A DNA stretch of 64,000 bases from UBA5314 sp964635975 (GCA_964635975.1 CAZWPO010000004.1:1-64000); one strand, 5' to 3'. Shown: positions 1-7,399, numbered from the stretch's first letter. A program made the numbers and translations. The notes: generated by a model from the sequence alone, not told the origin.

Positions 1-1
1 C

Positions 2-100
2 ACAGTTGTTATTGTACCTAACTCAACTGTGTCCGTCGATTCGGGTATAGCTCAATTCTTATTACTGGCCAATATCCCCTTCCGATATGCCAGAGTGTGA
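2..100 (+). CDS. C-terminal end of an unidentified protein (partial)
   Basis: The frame is open from the window edge to a TGA at 98-100 and gives 32 residues ending NIPFRYARV. The residue mix (hydrophobic stretch AQFLLLANIPF) looks like genuine protein rather than a shadow frame, but nothing upstream is available and I do not recognise a family. It converges on the KimA-like gene, which ends 23 bases later on the other strand. Confidence 0.35.
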   Translation, partial: TVVIVPNSTVSVDSGIAQFLLLANIPFRYARV

Positions 101-123
101 CGAATTATTATGATTTCAAGTAA

Positions 124-2019
124 TTAAGGATTGGCGGTTTTTTTACCAAGCCGGTAAGCCTTGATGTCATCCAGGTAAAAGGGAATTATCGAGACGATGA
201 CGTTGCGCTTTTTTAACATAGCGTTGGCGATAAAAAGACTGGTGTTGTTGTGCAGGGCCATCTCCCAGCGGTGCGAGACGAAGAATTGCGGCAACAGCAC
301 CGTTATCACGTCACCCGGCTGGGATGCGTGTTCTTCCGAGTCAATATATTCAGTAAGCAGGTTGACCACTTCCCGGTAGGGAGAAAATTTGACAATTAGA
401 GGTATATCAGTATTCAGCAAAGCCCATTTGCGCCTTAATTTATCTGCCTCGCCTTCAGCAATCTCGACATGGAAAGCTTCCACATTGGGCGTGATGCTGC
501 GGGCATAGCGCAGGGCTTTTACTACCATAGCGTTAAGGCTATCAATCGGAACGATCACATGGTGCGAGTAAGTAGTAGAGAAGGATAACTGGGGCAAGAA
601 TTCATTTGGTATATCCAACTGCCTGGCAACTGATACGTAATGTGATTTTATCTTCAGCATCAGCAAAATAAGCAAGGGGACCACTACAAATACTATCCAG
701 GCCCCTTCCTTAAACTTGGTGACGCCGATAACGCTAACCGCTATTCCGGTGGTAAGAGCACCCATTCCGTTAATTAGAGCTTTAGACCGCCAGGCCTTAG
801 AACGTTCTTTCCACCAGTGCACAACCATTCCGGTTTGAGACAATGTGAAAGAGGTAAAGACTCCCACGGCGTAAAGGTTGATCAGGAGGTGGGTATCCGC
901 CTGAAAAACGATGATCAAAAGGGCTGCTGCAATACTTAAGATAACGATACCGTTGTTAAAATTAAGACGATGTCCCCGCATCGATAACTGACGGGGAACA
1001 TAACCGTCCTGGGCAATAACCGAAAATAAAGTAGGAAAGCCGCTGTAAGCTGTATTAGCTGCCAGACCCAGAATCAATGCGGTAGTGGCAGCCATGATAT
1101 AGACCATGGTGCCCTGCCCGAAGATAGCCAGGGTAAGCTGGGTTATAACTGTGACCCGGGGATTGGGCACGGCATGATAAATATGAGCTAGAAAGGCCAC
1201 CCCCCCGAAACAGACGGCAATGGCAACTCCCAACAAAACATAGACGAGTTTTGCCTGCTTGGGGGCGGGTGACTTAAAGTTGGGGACGGCATTGCTTATG
1301 GCTTCCACCCCGGTCAGAGCGCTGCAGCCAGAAGCAAAGGCTCTGATAATCAGAAGCAAGGTAACAATCCCGGATCCGATGTTGACCGCCGTTCCATCTT
1401 CAATAGATACGCTTATCGCTTCCCCGCTGAAGGATTTAATTAGGCCGGCCCCGATCAATACGATCACAGATAAAATAAAAGCATAAGTGGGCAGGCTAAA
1501 AATTCGTGAAGATTCGCGGACTCCACGCAGATTTCCTAATGTAAGCAAAAATATCATGACCAGCGATATCCCTACCCGATGGGCATAGAGCTGCGGAAAG
1601 GCGGAAGTGATGGCAGCAGTAGCAGCAGCTATACTAACGGAGACAGTCAAAACGTAATCTACAGCCAGGGAAGAACCGGCTACAAGACTGTATATCGATC
1701 CCAAGTTTTCCTTGGCTACGACATAAGCCCCTCCGCCGTTGGGATAAGCATCCACTACATGACGATAGGAGAAAACCAGTATGGTCAAAAGCGCTATAAT
1801 TGCCAGAGCTATGCGCGGCATCCAAACAAAAGAAGCAGCACCGATCACCGGGACCAGCACCAGTAATATTTCTTCAACCGCATAGGCCACCGAAGATATC
1901 GAGTCACTCGATAAAACCGGCATTCCCCAAAAGACATTTAGTTTTTCCTCTCCCAGCTGAGAGCTGGCCATACTTTTGCCAAAAACGAACCTTCCCAGAC
2001 GCCTGAATAACACTGACAA
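124..2019 (-). CDS. kimA: KimA-like potassium/proton symporter (APC superfamily)
   Basis: A 631-residue membrane protein that resembles Bacillus subtilis KimA (YdaO), a high-affinity K+/H+ symporter of the APC superfamily, along its whole length. Recognisable family blocks are MPVLSSDSISSVAYAVEE near residue 34, AYPNGGGAYVV near 91, FASGCSALTGVEAISNAVP near 228 and LYAVGVFTSFTLSQTGM near 385. About twelve membrane segments are followed by a cytoplasmic tail of about 150 residues with the FFVSHRWEMALHNNTS block typical of the family. The start is TTG at 2019, preceded by a purine-rich AGAAGG stretch. KimA proteins bind c-di-AMP in their C-terminal domain, but no c-di-AMP (ydaO) riboswitch is visible upstream. 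The gene diverges from htpG. With ktrAB at 25.8-27.8 kb it makes two K+ uptake systems in the window. An amino acid permease is the less likely alternative. Confidence 0.85.
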   Translation of the reverse strand: MSVLFRRLGRFVFGKSMASSQLGEEKLNVFWGMPVLSSDSISSVAYAVEEILLVLVPVIGAASFVWMPRIALAIIALLTILVFSYRHVVDAYPNGGGAYVVAKENLGSIYSLVAGSSLAVDYVLTVSVSIAAATAAITSAFPQLYAHRVGISLVMIFLLTLGNLRGVRESSRIFSLPTYAFILSVIVLIGAGLIKSFSGEAISVSIEDGTAVNIGSGIVTLLLIIRAFASGCSALTGVEAISNAVPNFKSPAPKQAKLVYVLLGVAIAVCFGGVAFLAHIYHAVPNPRVTVITQLTLAIFGQGTMVYIMAATTALILGLAANTAYSGFPTLFSVIAQDGYVPRQLSMRGHRLNFNNGIVILSIAAALLIIVFQADTHLLINLYAVGVFTSFTLSQTGMVVHWWKERSKAWRSKALINGMGALTTGIAVSVIGVTKFKEGAWIVFVVVPLLILLMLKIKSHYVSVARQLDIPNEFLPQLSFSTTYSHHVIVPIDSLNAMVVKALRYARSITPNVEAFHVEIAEGEADKLRRKWALLNTDIPLIVKFSPYREVVNLLTEYIDSEEHASQPGDVITVLLPQFFVSHRWEMALHNNTSLFIANAMLKKRNVIVSIIPFYLDDIKAYRLGKKTANP

Positions 2020-2283
2020 TGCCCTTCTTTCTAATCATTCACATTAAGTATTTTGCTGTTTACTCCCTGCCTATACCGAATAACCTGAAATGCAAAAAAT
2101 CTAATACCTCCGTATTCAAGGATGGATAAGATCAGTTTATAGCTTTCCGGGATTAATAATCAGTAATGAAAAGCTCGTTATAGTGTAAAAAAATCATATA
2201 TGGAATTCTTTAGCGGCAGGGAAATAGTTACAGCTTTAGCTTAAAAGAGCGCCATAAAGGATCAATAAAAAATAACTGATATC

Positions 2284-2348
2284 TTGAAATCTTATTAAAA
2301 TTAGGCTATATAATATTTGGGAATTTTTTTTTAGGAGTTCCCAAATAT
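2284..2348 (+). promoter_or_regulatory. htpG promoter with an 11-bp inverted repeat over the -10/start region
   Basis: TTGAAA (2284-2289) is followed by TATATA (2307-2312, spacer 17) or TATAAT (2309-2314, spacer 19). An inverted repeat with perfect 11-bp arms, ATATTTGGGAA at 2313-2323 and its complement at 2338-2348, overlaps the end of the -10 and the expected transcription start. It could be a repressor operator or a 5' UTR hairpin. It is not CIRCE (no TTAGCACTC/GAGTGCTAA). The rest of the 2020-2283 gap is AT-rich and shows nothing else I can name. Confidence 0.5.
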
Positions 2349-2373
2349 AATGCTTTTGTAGAGGTGATTATCT

Positions 2374-4254
2374 GTGGACAAGATTCAATTCAAGACTGAA
2401 TCCAAGCGACTGCTGGATTTAATGATCAACTCGGTGTACACCAACCGGGAAATCTTCCTGCGCGAGCTTATTTCGAATGCCAGCGATGCAATTGACAAGC
2501 TCTATTTCCGTTCATTGACGGATGAAAATGTAGGTTTAAAAAGAGATGAGTTCGTCATCAAGTTGAACGTTGACAAATTTAACCGGACCATTACCATCTC
2601 CGATAACGGCATCGGCATGACCAGGGAGGAACTGGAAAGCAACCTGGGCACTATCGCCAACAGCGGATCACTGGCCTTTATGCAGGACAACGAAAACGCA
2701 GATGACCTCGAAATAATCGGGCAGTTCGGAGTCGGCTTTTATTCAGCTTTTATGGTAAGCAAGCGCCTTAGCGTGATCAGCCGGGCGTATGGTTCCGATA
2801 AAGCCTACAAATGGACATCAGAGGGACTGGACGGTTACATCATCAACGATGCCAGCCGCGACAGCGTAGGTACCGACGTTATCCTGGACCTGAAAGAAAG
2901 TACCGATGACGATAGATATGAAGAGTTCCTGGATGAGTACAGGATCAAATCTATCGTGAAAAAATACTCTGACTATATTCGTTATCCTATTATGATGGAT
3001 GTGGAAAGGCACCGCCTAAAAGAAGGCAGTGAAACCGAACCCGAGAGCTATATCGAGACCCAGACCCTGAACAGCATGGTGCCCATCTGGCGGCGCAGTA
3101 AAAGCGAGCTCAGCGAAGATGACTATAATTATTTCTATAAAGAAAAATTCATGGACTTTGAAAATCCCCTGCGCGTGATTCACAGCAGCACCGAGGGCAA
3201 AGCTACCTTTAACGCGCTGTTGTACATCCCCGCCCGCACCCCTTTCAACTACTACACCAAAGAATTCGAAAAGGGGCTGCAGCTCTATTCCAACGGCGTC
3301 CTGATCATGGACAAATGCGCAGACCTGCTCCCCGATCACTTCAGTTTTGTAAAGGGCCTGGTGGACTCACAGGATTTGTCCTTGAATATTTCTCGTGAGA
3401 TGCTCCAGCACGATCGCCAGCTCAAATTGATTGCCGGTAATCTGGAGAAAAGGATCAAAAACGAACTGCTGGATCTGCAGACCAAGCAGCGGGAGATTTA
3501 CGATAAGTTCTTCAAGAGCTTCGGCCTGCAGTTGAAGTTCGGTGTATACCAGAAGTTCGGGGCGAACAAAGATCTGCTGCAAGATCTTATCATGTTCTAT
3601 TCCTCGCGCGACAAGAGTCTGGTCACCCTGGCCGAGTACGTCAGCCGCATGCAGGAAGACCAGAAGTATATATACTACGCCAGCGGAGAAAGTGTTGAGC
3701 GCGTAGACCGGCTGCCCCAGACCGAGCTGCTGAAGGACAAGGGCTTTGAGATCCTCTATCTGACCGATGACGTGGACGAATTCGCCCTGCAGGTCCTGCA
3801 TGAATATGAAGGGAAAGAATTCAAATCCGTTTCCAGCGGCGACCTGGGCCTGGATAGCGAAGAAGAAAAGCAGTCATCCGAAAAAGAGTCAGAAGAGTCC
3901 AAGGAAATGCTAAATTTCATGAAAGACTCACTGGAGGGCAAGGTGACGGCTGTCCGTCTTTCCCAGCGCCTTAAATCCCACCCGGTCTGCCTGGCCAGTG
4001 ACGGAGCCGTCTCCCTGGAGATGGAGAAAATACTGAACGCCATGCCTAGTGACCAGAAGATCAAGGCCGACCGCATCCTGGAGATAAACGCCAACCATCC
4101 GGTTTTTGGAACCTTAAAGTCCCTGTTTTCAAGTGATCAGGAAAAGCTTAAAACCTACAGCGAGTTGTTATACAACCAGGCGCTCCTCATCGAGGGAATA
4201 AATATCGACGACCCGGTAGCCTTCTCCAACGCCATCTGCAATCTGATGACCTAA
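2374..4254 (+). CDS. htpG: Chaperone protein HtpG (Hsp90 family)
   Basis: A full-length 626-residue bacterial Hsp90. The N-terminal GHKL ATPase domain shows RELISNASDAIDKL (residue ~30), DNGIGM (~73) and GQFGVGFYSAFMV (~117), which bind ATP. The middle domain carries the SRE(M)LQ block, NISREMLQ, near residue 338 with the arginine that contacts the ATP gamma-phosphate. The C-terminal dimerisation domain follows an acidic linker at about 485-510 (EEEKQSSEKESEESKE). The protein remodels cytosolic clients as a dimer. The start is GTG at 2374, with AGAGGTGAT seven bases upstream. It appears monocistronic, between its own promoter and a terminator at 4305. The inverted repeat over the promoter suggests stress-related or repressor control, but the regulator is unknown. 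Confidence 0.97.
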   Translation: MDKIQFKTESKRLLDLMINSVYTNREIFLRELISNASDAIDKLYFRSLTDENVGLKRDEFVIKLNVDKFNRTITISDNGIGMTREELESNLGTIANSGSLAFMQDNENADDLEIIGQFGVGFYSAFMVSKRLSVISRAYGSDKAYKWTSEGLDGYIINDASRDSVGTDVILDLKESTDDDRYEEFLDEYRIKSIVKKYSDYIRYPIMMDVERHRLKEGSETEPESYIETQTLNSMVPIWRRSKSELSEDDYNYFYKEKFMDFENPLRVIHSSTEGKATFNALLYIPARTPFNYYTKEFEKGLQLYSNGVLIMDKCADLLPDHFSFVKGLVDSQDLSLNISREMLQHDRQLKLIAGNLEKRIKNELLDLQTKQREIYDKFFKSFGLQLKFGVYQKFGANKDLLQDLIMFYSSRDKSLVTLAEYVSRMQEDQKYIYYASGESVERVDRLPQTELLKDKGFEILYLTDDVDEFALQVLHEYEGKEFKSVSSGDLGLDSEEEKQSSEKESEESKEMLNFMKDSLEGKVTAVRLSQRLKSHPVCLASDGAVSLEMEKILNAMPSDQKIKADRILEINANHPVFGTLKSLFSSDQEKLKTYSELLYNQALLIEGINIDDPVAFSNAICNLMT

Positions 4255-4304
4255 ACAGATTAACTGGCCATTGCATTGACCTTACAAGATGAATAGTCAT
4301 AGAC

Positions 4305-4339
4305 GATTGCCTCTGTCAAAGCAGGGGCAATCTGTTTTT
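4305..4339 (+). terminator. Rho-independent terminator of htpG
   Basis: GATTGCC (4305-4311) pairs with GGCAATC (4326-4332) around CTG/CAG and is followed by TGTTTTTG. About 49 bases around it (4295-4343) recur with about four mismatches at 6041-6089, just after the first transposase element. Confidence 0.8.
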
Positions 4340-4354
4340 GTCATGGAAACAGAA

Positions 4355-4387
4355 ACATGGGGACGGTCCTTCTGTTCGTCCCCATGT
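4355..4387. repeat. REP-like hairpin with perfect 11-bp arms
   Basis: ACATGGGGACG (4355-4365) and CGTCCCCATGT (4377-4387) flank an 11-base loop, GTCCTTCTGTT. The GGGGACG..TCCTT.TG core resembles the terminal hairpins of the Y1 transposase elements at 5160 and 7999, so this may be a solo REP-type palindrome. It sits between the convergent htpG and transglycosylase genes. Confidence 0.6.
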
Positions 4388-4402
4388 CTTTGCAAAACGG
4401 AT

Positions 4403-5059
4403 TTACACCTTATCTGCCTCTTCGTAGGTAATATCAAACAGCCCTGCTGGCTTGTAGGAACCTGATAAAACCTTTTTAATTCGCTCTACTCTTATGGCAT
4501 TTTCCCGCGGATGGTTTTTTATATTCAACTGCTCGGGGCCTATTAAGCAGGCGATTAACGCAATGTATTCGTCTTCTTCAAGTTGATTGACTTCTTTATC
4601 AAAATAGTATTTTGCTGCATCTTTCAAGCCATAGGTACCATTGCCAAAATACATTAAATTTATAAATAAATCGAGCTGTCTCTCTTTAGATACCAGTGGG
4701 TCGAGAGCCAACCTGGCACAGAGAGTCTGTTTTATTTTCATAAATCCTGATTGAAAATGTTTAAAATAAAATCTCTTGGCGAGTCCCTGGGTGATAGTAG
4801 TCCATCCCGCACCAGGTGTTTTGAAATCAACACCGTGATGATTGTAGAAATTCGGGTCCTCTATCTCTAACAGGATTTCAAGCTGACGCGGCGACAGATC
4901 CCCTGCCTGCATCTTTATCTGACCTGAATTATAGTAATAATCTACGGCTTCAACGGTATGAGCTCGGGCAATCCCCACTTCAATTGCATAGTAAGTGAAA
5001 ATCAGGATAAGCAGAAATATGAACCACACTGATAGTCTTTTAGGCAGTTTTTTCTTCAT
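4403..5059 (-). CDS. Monofunctional peptidoglycan glycosyltransferase-like protein (GT51)
   Basis: A 218-residue protein with an N-terminal membrane anchor (about residues 11-30) and a single GT51 domain, the family that polymerises lipid II into glycan strands outside the membrane. Motif I is present as EDPNFYNHHGVD (residues 67-78, catalytic Glu67). A motif II version, AGWTTITQGLAKRFY, lies at 84-98, and the SKERQLDLFINLMYFGNGTYG block at about 124-144. No transpeptidase domain follows, so it is of MtgA type. The second conserved glutamate of motif III (K-x-x-E) appears as Gln111 (KIKQTLCA), so activity may be reduced or lost. The start ATG lies behind a GGGGGAAACTT ribosome site. It lies between htpG and the first transposase element, inside the interval bounded by the duplicated terminator sequence. 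Confidence 0.75.
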   Translation of the reverse strand: MKKKLPKRLSVWFIFLLILIFTYYAIEVGIARAHTVEAVDYYYNSGQIKMQAGDLSPRQLEILLEIEDPNFYNHHGVDFKTPGAGWTTITQGLAKRFYFKHFQSGFMKIKQTLCARLALDPLVSKERQLDLFINLMYFGNGTYGLKDAAKYYFDKEVNQLEEDEYIALIACLIGPEQLNIKNHPRENAIRVERIKKVLSGSYKPAGLFDITYEEADKV

Positions 5060-5159
5060 AAGTTTCCCCCTGAAACCGAACAGTATAATAATAATACCTT
5101 GAATAATGTAAATATCTTTCAGATGGTTTCTTCCAACTTGTCATTCTGCCCCTTTTTGG

Positions 5160-5188
5160 GGAAGCAAGGGGACGTTCCTTTTGCTTCC
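5160..5188. repeat. Left terminal hairpin, copy 1
   Basis: An 8-bp stem, GGAAGCAA/TTGCTTCC, surrounds a 13-base centre that can pair further (GGA..TCC). It is the inverse of the right end at 6011-6039. Confidence 0.75.
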
Positions 5189-5234
5189 TTGGTATTTATG
5201 GTATAATTGCGGAAAATGTGAAAGAAAGATGCTT

Positions 5235-5726
5235 ATGGCAAGAAAAGCACGGGAACGGGCTAACAGCGGTATATATCATATAGTAATGCGAGGAATTAAT
5301 AGGCAGGATATTTTTTTCGACGAAGAAGACTATCAGCATTTTTTAGAAACTATAGAACTTATCAAAGCTGATAACTTCAATCTACTGGGATATTGTTTAA
5401 TGAACAACCATGTACATTTACTTATCCATGAGAAGAACGAAGAAATTCATCTTATAATGAAACGCATTGGGACTAGTTATGCTTCATGGTATAATCGCAA
5501 GTATCAAAGATCCGGTCATGTCTTTCAGGGTCGTTACGGAAGCGAATGCGTTGAAAATGACGGCTATTTATTAACTGTCATCCGATATGTACACAATAAT
5601 CCCGTTAACGCCAGGATAGTTCAACATCCTCATGATTATCAATGGAGCAGTATAAATGCTTACTACGGAGGGTATGAATATCCATCAGGCATTACTGATT
5701 CCAGCTATATATTGGACATGTTTTAG
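5235..5726 (+). CDS. Y1_Tnp family transposase (REP-associated tyrosine transposase type), N-terminal part, copy 1
   Basis: A single-stranded-DNA transposase/nuclease domain of the Y1 (HUH) superfamily. The HUH motif is NNHVHLL with His59 and His61 counted from the ATG at 5235. The conserved blocks GIYHIVMRGINRQDIFF (residue ~12), RSGHVFQGRYGSE (~92) and IRYVHNNPVNA (~117) follow. The start MARKARERANSG is chosen because it begins the family's conserved N-terminus and has GAAAGAAAG upstream; an earlier ATG would lie inside the terminal hairpin. The frame stops at TAG 5724-5726 and the rest of the family's length continues in the +1 frame (5725-6006). The sequence TTT TAG TAG at the break could permit +1 slippage, or it is a fixed frameshift. 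Confidence 0.85.
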   Translation: MARKARERANSGIYHIVMRGINRQDIFFDEEDYQHFLETIELIKADNFNLLGYCLMNNHVHLLIHEKNEEIHLIMKRIGTSYASWYNRKYQRSGHVFQGRYGSECVENDGYLLTVIRYVHNNPVNARIVQHPHDYQWSSINAYYGGYEYPSGITDSSYILDMF

Positions 5727-6006
5727 TAGGGATCAGGAAAAAGCGATTTTACAATTTAGATATTTTATGAGTGAAGGTACACAGGAAATATGTTTGGACG
5801 ACGTAGTCAAACGGAAAAAGACCGATAACGAGGTAAAATTGGAGATTGAAGCAATTTTAAACGGTCTAACCATATCGACATTACACAATATGGAGAGGTC
5901 AAGAAGAAGTGAGCTTATCAAGCAGATTAAATGTATTCAAGGAGCGACGCAACGCCAGATCGCTAGAGTAACAGGATTAAGCCAGAATATCATATTCAAA
6001 ACCTGA
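5725..6006 (+). CDS. Transposase C-terminal region in the +1 frame, copy 1
   Basis: About 93 codons in the +1 frame continue the transposase: an acidic region EICLDDVVKRKKTDNEVKLEIE, then a putative helix-turn-helix GATQRQIARVTGLSQN near the end. Such C-terminal DNA-binding helices are common in longer Firmicute members of the family. There is no convincing start codon or ribosome site of its own; an ATG at 5656 lies inside the upstream frame. It is therefore best read as the other half of one protein of about 257 residues, made by +1 frameshifting or formerly intact. Confidence 0.6.
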   Translation, partial: SRDQEKAILQFRYFMSEGTQEICLDDVVKRKKTDNEVKLEIEAILNGLTISTLHNMERSRRSELIKQIKCIQGATQRQIARVTGLSQNIIFKT

Positions 6007-6010
6007 AAAA

Positions 6011-6039
6011 GGAAGCAAAAGGAACGTCCCCTTGCTTCC
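6011..6039. repeat. Right terminal hairpin, copy 1
   Basis: Exact reverse complement of the left end at 5160-5188, lying directly after the end of the transposase. Confidence 0.75.
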
Positions 6040-6050
6040 CAGACATAGAA

Positions 6051-6085
6051 GATTGCCTCTGTTAAAGCAGGGGCAATTTGTTTTT
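6051..6085 (+). terminator. Second copy of the htpG-type terminator
   Basis: GATTGCC (6051-6057) and GGCAATT (6072-6078) form the stem, followed by TGTTTTTG. Flanking bases also match the htpG terminator region (about 45 of 49 bases, 6041-6089 against 4295-4343). The 6090-6297 stretch beyond it is AT-rich and holds no gene I can support. Confidence 0.65.
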
Positions 6086-6297
6086 GTCAAATTTTCTGAT
6101 CTCGCACCTAAGCCTTTTTGCAACAAATTAACTTATCTTTTTATGCAAAGCCTTTTAGGATCATATTTTTTCATGTCGCAAACACAACAGTTCATGACCA
6201 GAATCCATGATTTCATGCACGGGTACCGACCGCAAATGTGTGTCAATTTCCCATTCTATCGCGCAGCAGACTATTTTACATTATTTTACAATAACAA

Positions 6298-6325
6298 TTG
6301 ACATTACTTGCCAAAGTGTTATCAT
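6298..6325 (+). promoter_or_regulatory. Likely promoter of the cysteine-rich peptide cassette
   Basis: TTGACA (6298-6303), a 16-base spacer, then TATCAT (6320-6325). It would give a leader of about 110 bases before the mini-ORF at 6443. No operator is obvious. Confidence 0.45.
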
Positions 6326-6442
6326 AACGAACAAGCATTTTATTTCCATTTATTGTATCCATATTTATTATTTGTCAAAAATATCCGAAAAAGGTAAGGG
6401 AGTTAGAGGCCGAATTAGTAGTCGTTGAAAGGAAGTGAAATT

Positions 6443-6604
6443 ATGAATTGCTATCATAATAAGCCACGATGCCCACCCAAAGAAGTAATGGTTTGAATTG
6501 GCTGTCTGGGCACAACGGGTGCAACCCCTTGTCCCCTCTGCCTAATCAGAACCACTACTGCTAGTAATTACAATACACTAAAAATTAAATTGGTTATTTG
6601 TTAA
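6443..6604 (+). CDS. Candidate 53-residue selenopeptide (17 residues if UGA is a stop)
   Basis: ATG 6443 has AAGGA nine bases upstream. The frame reads 17 codons (Cys3, Cys10), then TGA at 6494-6496, then stays open for 35 more codons to TAA 6602-6604 with Cys21, Cys30, Cys33 and Cys53. If UGA is selenocysteine, the peptide has Sec18-I-G-Cys21, a UxxC redox motif, and a C-P-L-C pair. A strong stem-loop starts 11 bases after the UGA (6508-6535), within the range usual for bacterial SECIS elements. The end lies just ahead of the ribosome site of the secreted precursor at 6621, so translation may be coupled. Alternatives are a 17-residue leader peptide or a nonsense mutation. The +2 frame from ATG 6469 is also open (about 31 codons ending in Cys) but lacks a ribosome site. 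I know no family for it. Confidence 0.4.
6508..6535 (+). promoter_or_regulatory. SECIS-like stem-loop after the UGA at 6494
   Basis: GGG 6508-6510 pairs with CCC 6533-6535, ACAA 6512-6515 with TTGT 6529-6532, and GGGT 6517-6520 with ACCC 6524-6527. There is one bulged C and one C-C mismatch. The apical loop GCA starts 24 bases after the UGA. There is no T-run, so it is not an ordinary terminator. The loop is not the classical GGU. Confidence 0.4.
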
Positions 6605-6620
6605 GGGAGGTTTAGATATT

Positions 6621-7397
6621 ATGAGTATAAGCATGAAAACTGCGTCGAAAAGACTGATATCCATGGTAGTAATACTTGCGTTGGCCCTGGCACCTATCGT
6701 CACGGGTAATCTGGTTGCTGCATCTATCGTTGATAAAAGCTTGGCCATGTCATCCGTCAGCGACAAAGTGTCAAGTTCACTATTACAAGACGAATCATTC
6801 AAGGTGCAAGTAAATAGCTTATCATCAAAATATAAGCTTGATACAAATAATATTGTCGTTAAACAAGCACCCAAGCTTACCGGGAGTCAGTATCTTGCTC
6901 TAATTCCGATTCAAGATAATACAGGTTATCCGGCAAGTAAAGCTGTTTTTGAATTTGATCAGCAAAAGCATGTAGCTAATACCTATTTGTATCTATATAA
7001 TAAGCAAGCTAATGACAACTATAGTTTTTCATACATTGCTCCAAACACTAGCATAACCGCAGAAGTAACTGAAAACGGCACTCTGGTTTACGTTAGCAAA
7101 GACGGGAAAGATGTGACATTAGATGTTTCAAAAGCTCTTGACGAAAAGGGTCTAAGTAAAGCGGAAATAAATTCAAAGACAATTCAGCCCAAATCAGTAT
7201 CCAGTTTTTGGGTTTGCTTTAAAAACTGCGCTTATTCAATTGGTGTCCCTGGTTGGGTGTTAAATACCATAGCAATCGTTTGCGCATTCGGGTGCGTTGT
7301 GAGCGAAGGTGTAGGATGTTTAGGGTGTTTACTCGGCCTGTGGTTCTTTAACTGGTTTGACTTGGGAATGTGCGTTGCTTATTGTGAAGGATCCTAA
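6621..7397 (+). CDS. Secreted precursor with C-terminal eight-cysteine domain (halocin-C8-like bacteriocin layout)
   Basis: A 258-residue protein. Residues 1-35 form a signal peptide (basic KTASKR, hydrophobic VVILALALAPIVTG, then VAA). Residues 36-195 are a polar Lys/Ser/Asp-rich region without cysteine. Residues 199-258 are compact, hydrophobic and cysteine-rich, with four pairs: C199/C203, C221/C225, C233/C236 and C251/C255. A signal peptide, a cysteine-free pro-region of about 160-200 residues and a small cysteine-rich tail is the layout of halocin C8-like bacteriocin precursors, where the tail is the toxin and the pro-region can give immunity. That match is to layout and cysteine pattern, not a computed hit. 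The start ATG has AGGGAGG ten bases upstream; M5 is an alternative. Two membrane-protein genes follow closely, one of them a likely disulfide-forming enzyme. Base composition is clearly AT-richer than the flanking housekeeping genes. Confidence 0.6.
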   Translation: MSISMKTASKRLISMVVILALALAPIVTGNLVAASIVDKSLAMSSVSDKVSSSLLQDESFKVQVNSLSSKYKLDTNNIVVKQAPKLTGSQYLALIPIQDNTGYPASKAVFEFDQQKHVANTYLYLYNKQANDNYSFSYIAPNTSITAEVTENGTLVYVSKDGKDVTLDVSKALDEKGLSKAEINSKTIQPKSVSSFWVCFKNCAYSIGVPGWVLNTIAIVCAFGCVVSEGVGCLGCLLGLWFFNWFDLGMCVAYCEGS

Positions 7398-7399
7398 TA

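Larger units (their letters stand above)
5160..6039 (+). mobile_element. Y1-transposase (REP-associated/IS200-like) element, copy 1
   Basis: The element runs from a 29-base imperfect palindrome (5160-5188) to its exact reverse complement (6011-6039) and holds one transposase gene split by a frameshift. Copy 2 lies 2839 bases downstream in the same orientation. The two are identical as far as I compared (5160-6006 against 7999-8845), apart from one A missing after the transposase. HUH single-strand transposases recognise terminal hairpins, which fits these ends. The near identity indicates very recent duplication. Confidence 0.8.

Noticed and set aside
2020..2373. Possible c-di-AMP (ydaO) riboswitch upstream of the KimA-like gene
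   Set aside because: The region is AT-rich and lacks the long paired GC-rich core of that riboswitch; none was found before ktrA (27788-28209) either.
3016..3801. Long antisense open frames inside htpG (also in lon, the OYE gene and guaB)
   Set aside because: They mirror the codon structure of the real gene, have no ribosome sites and show no protein-like motifs.
6032..6301. 89-codon open frame after transposase copy 1
   Set aside because: It begins inside the terminal hairpin, crosses the repeated terminator and has no ribosome site or recognisable composition.
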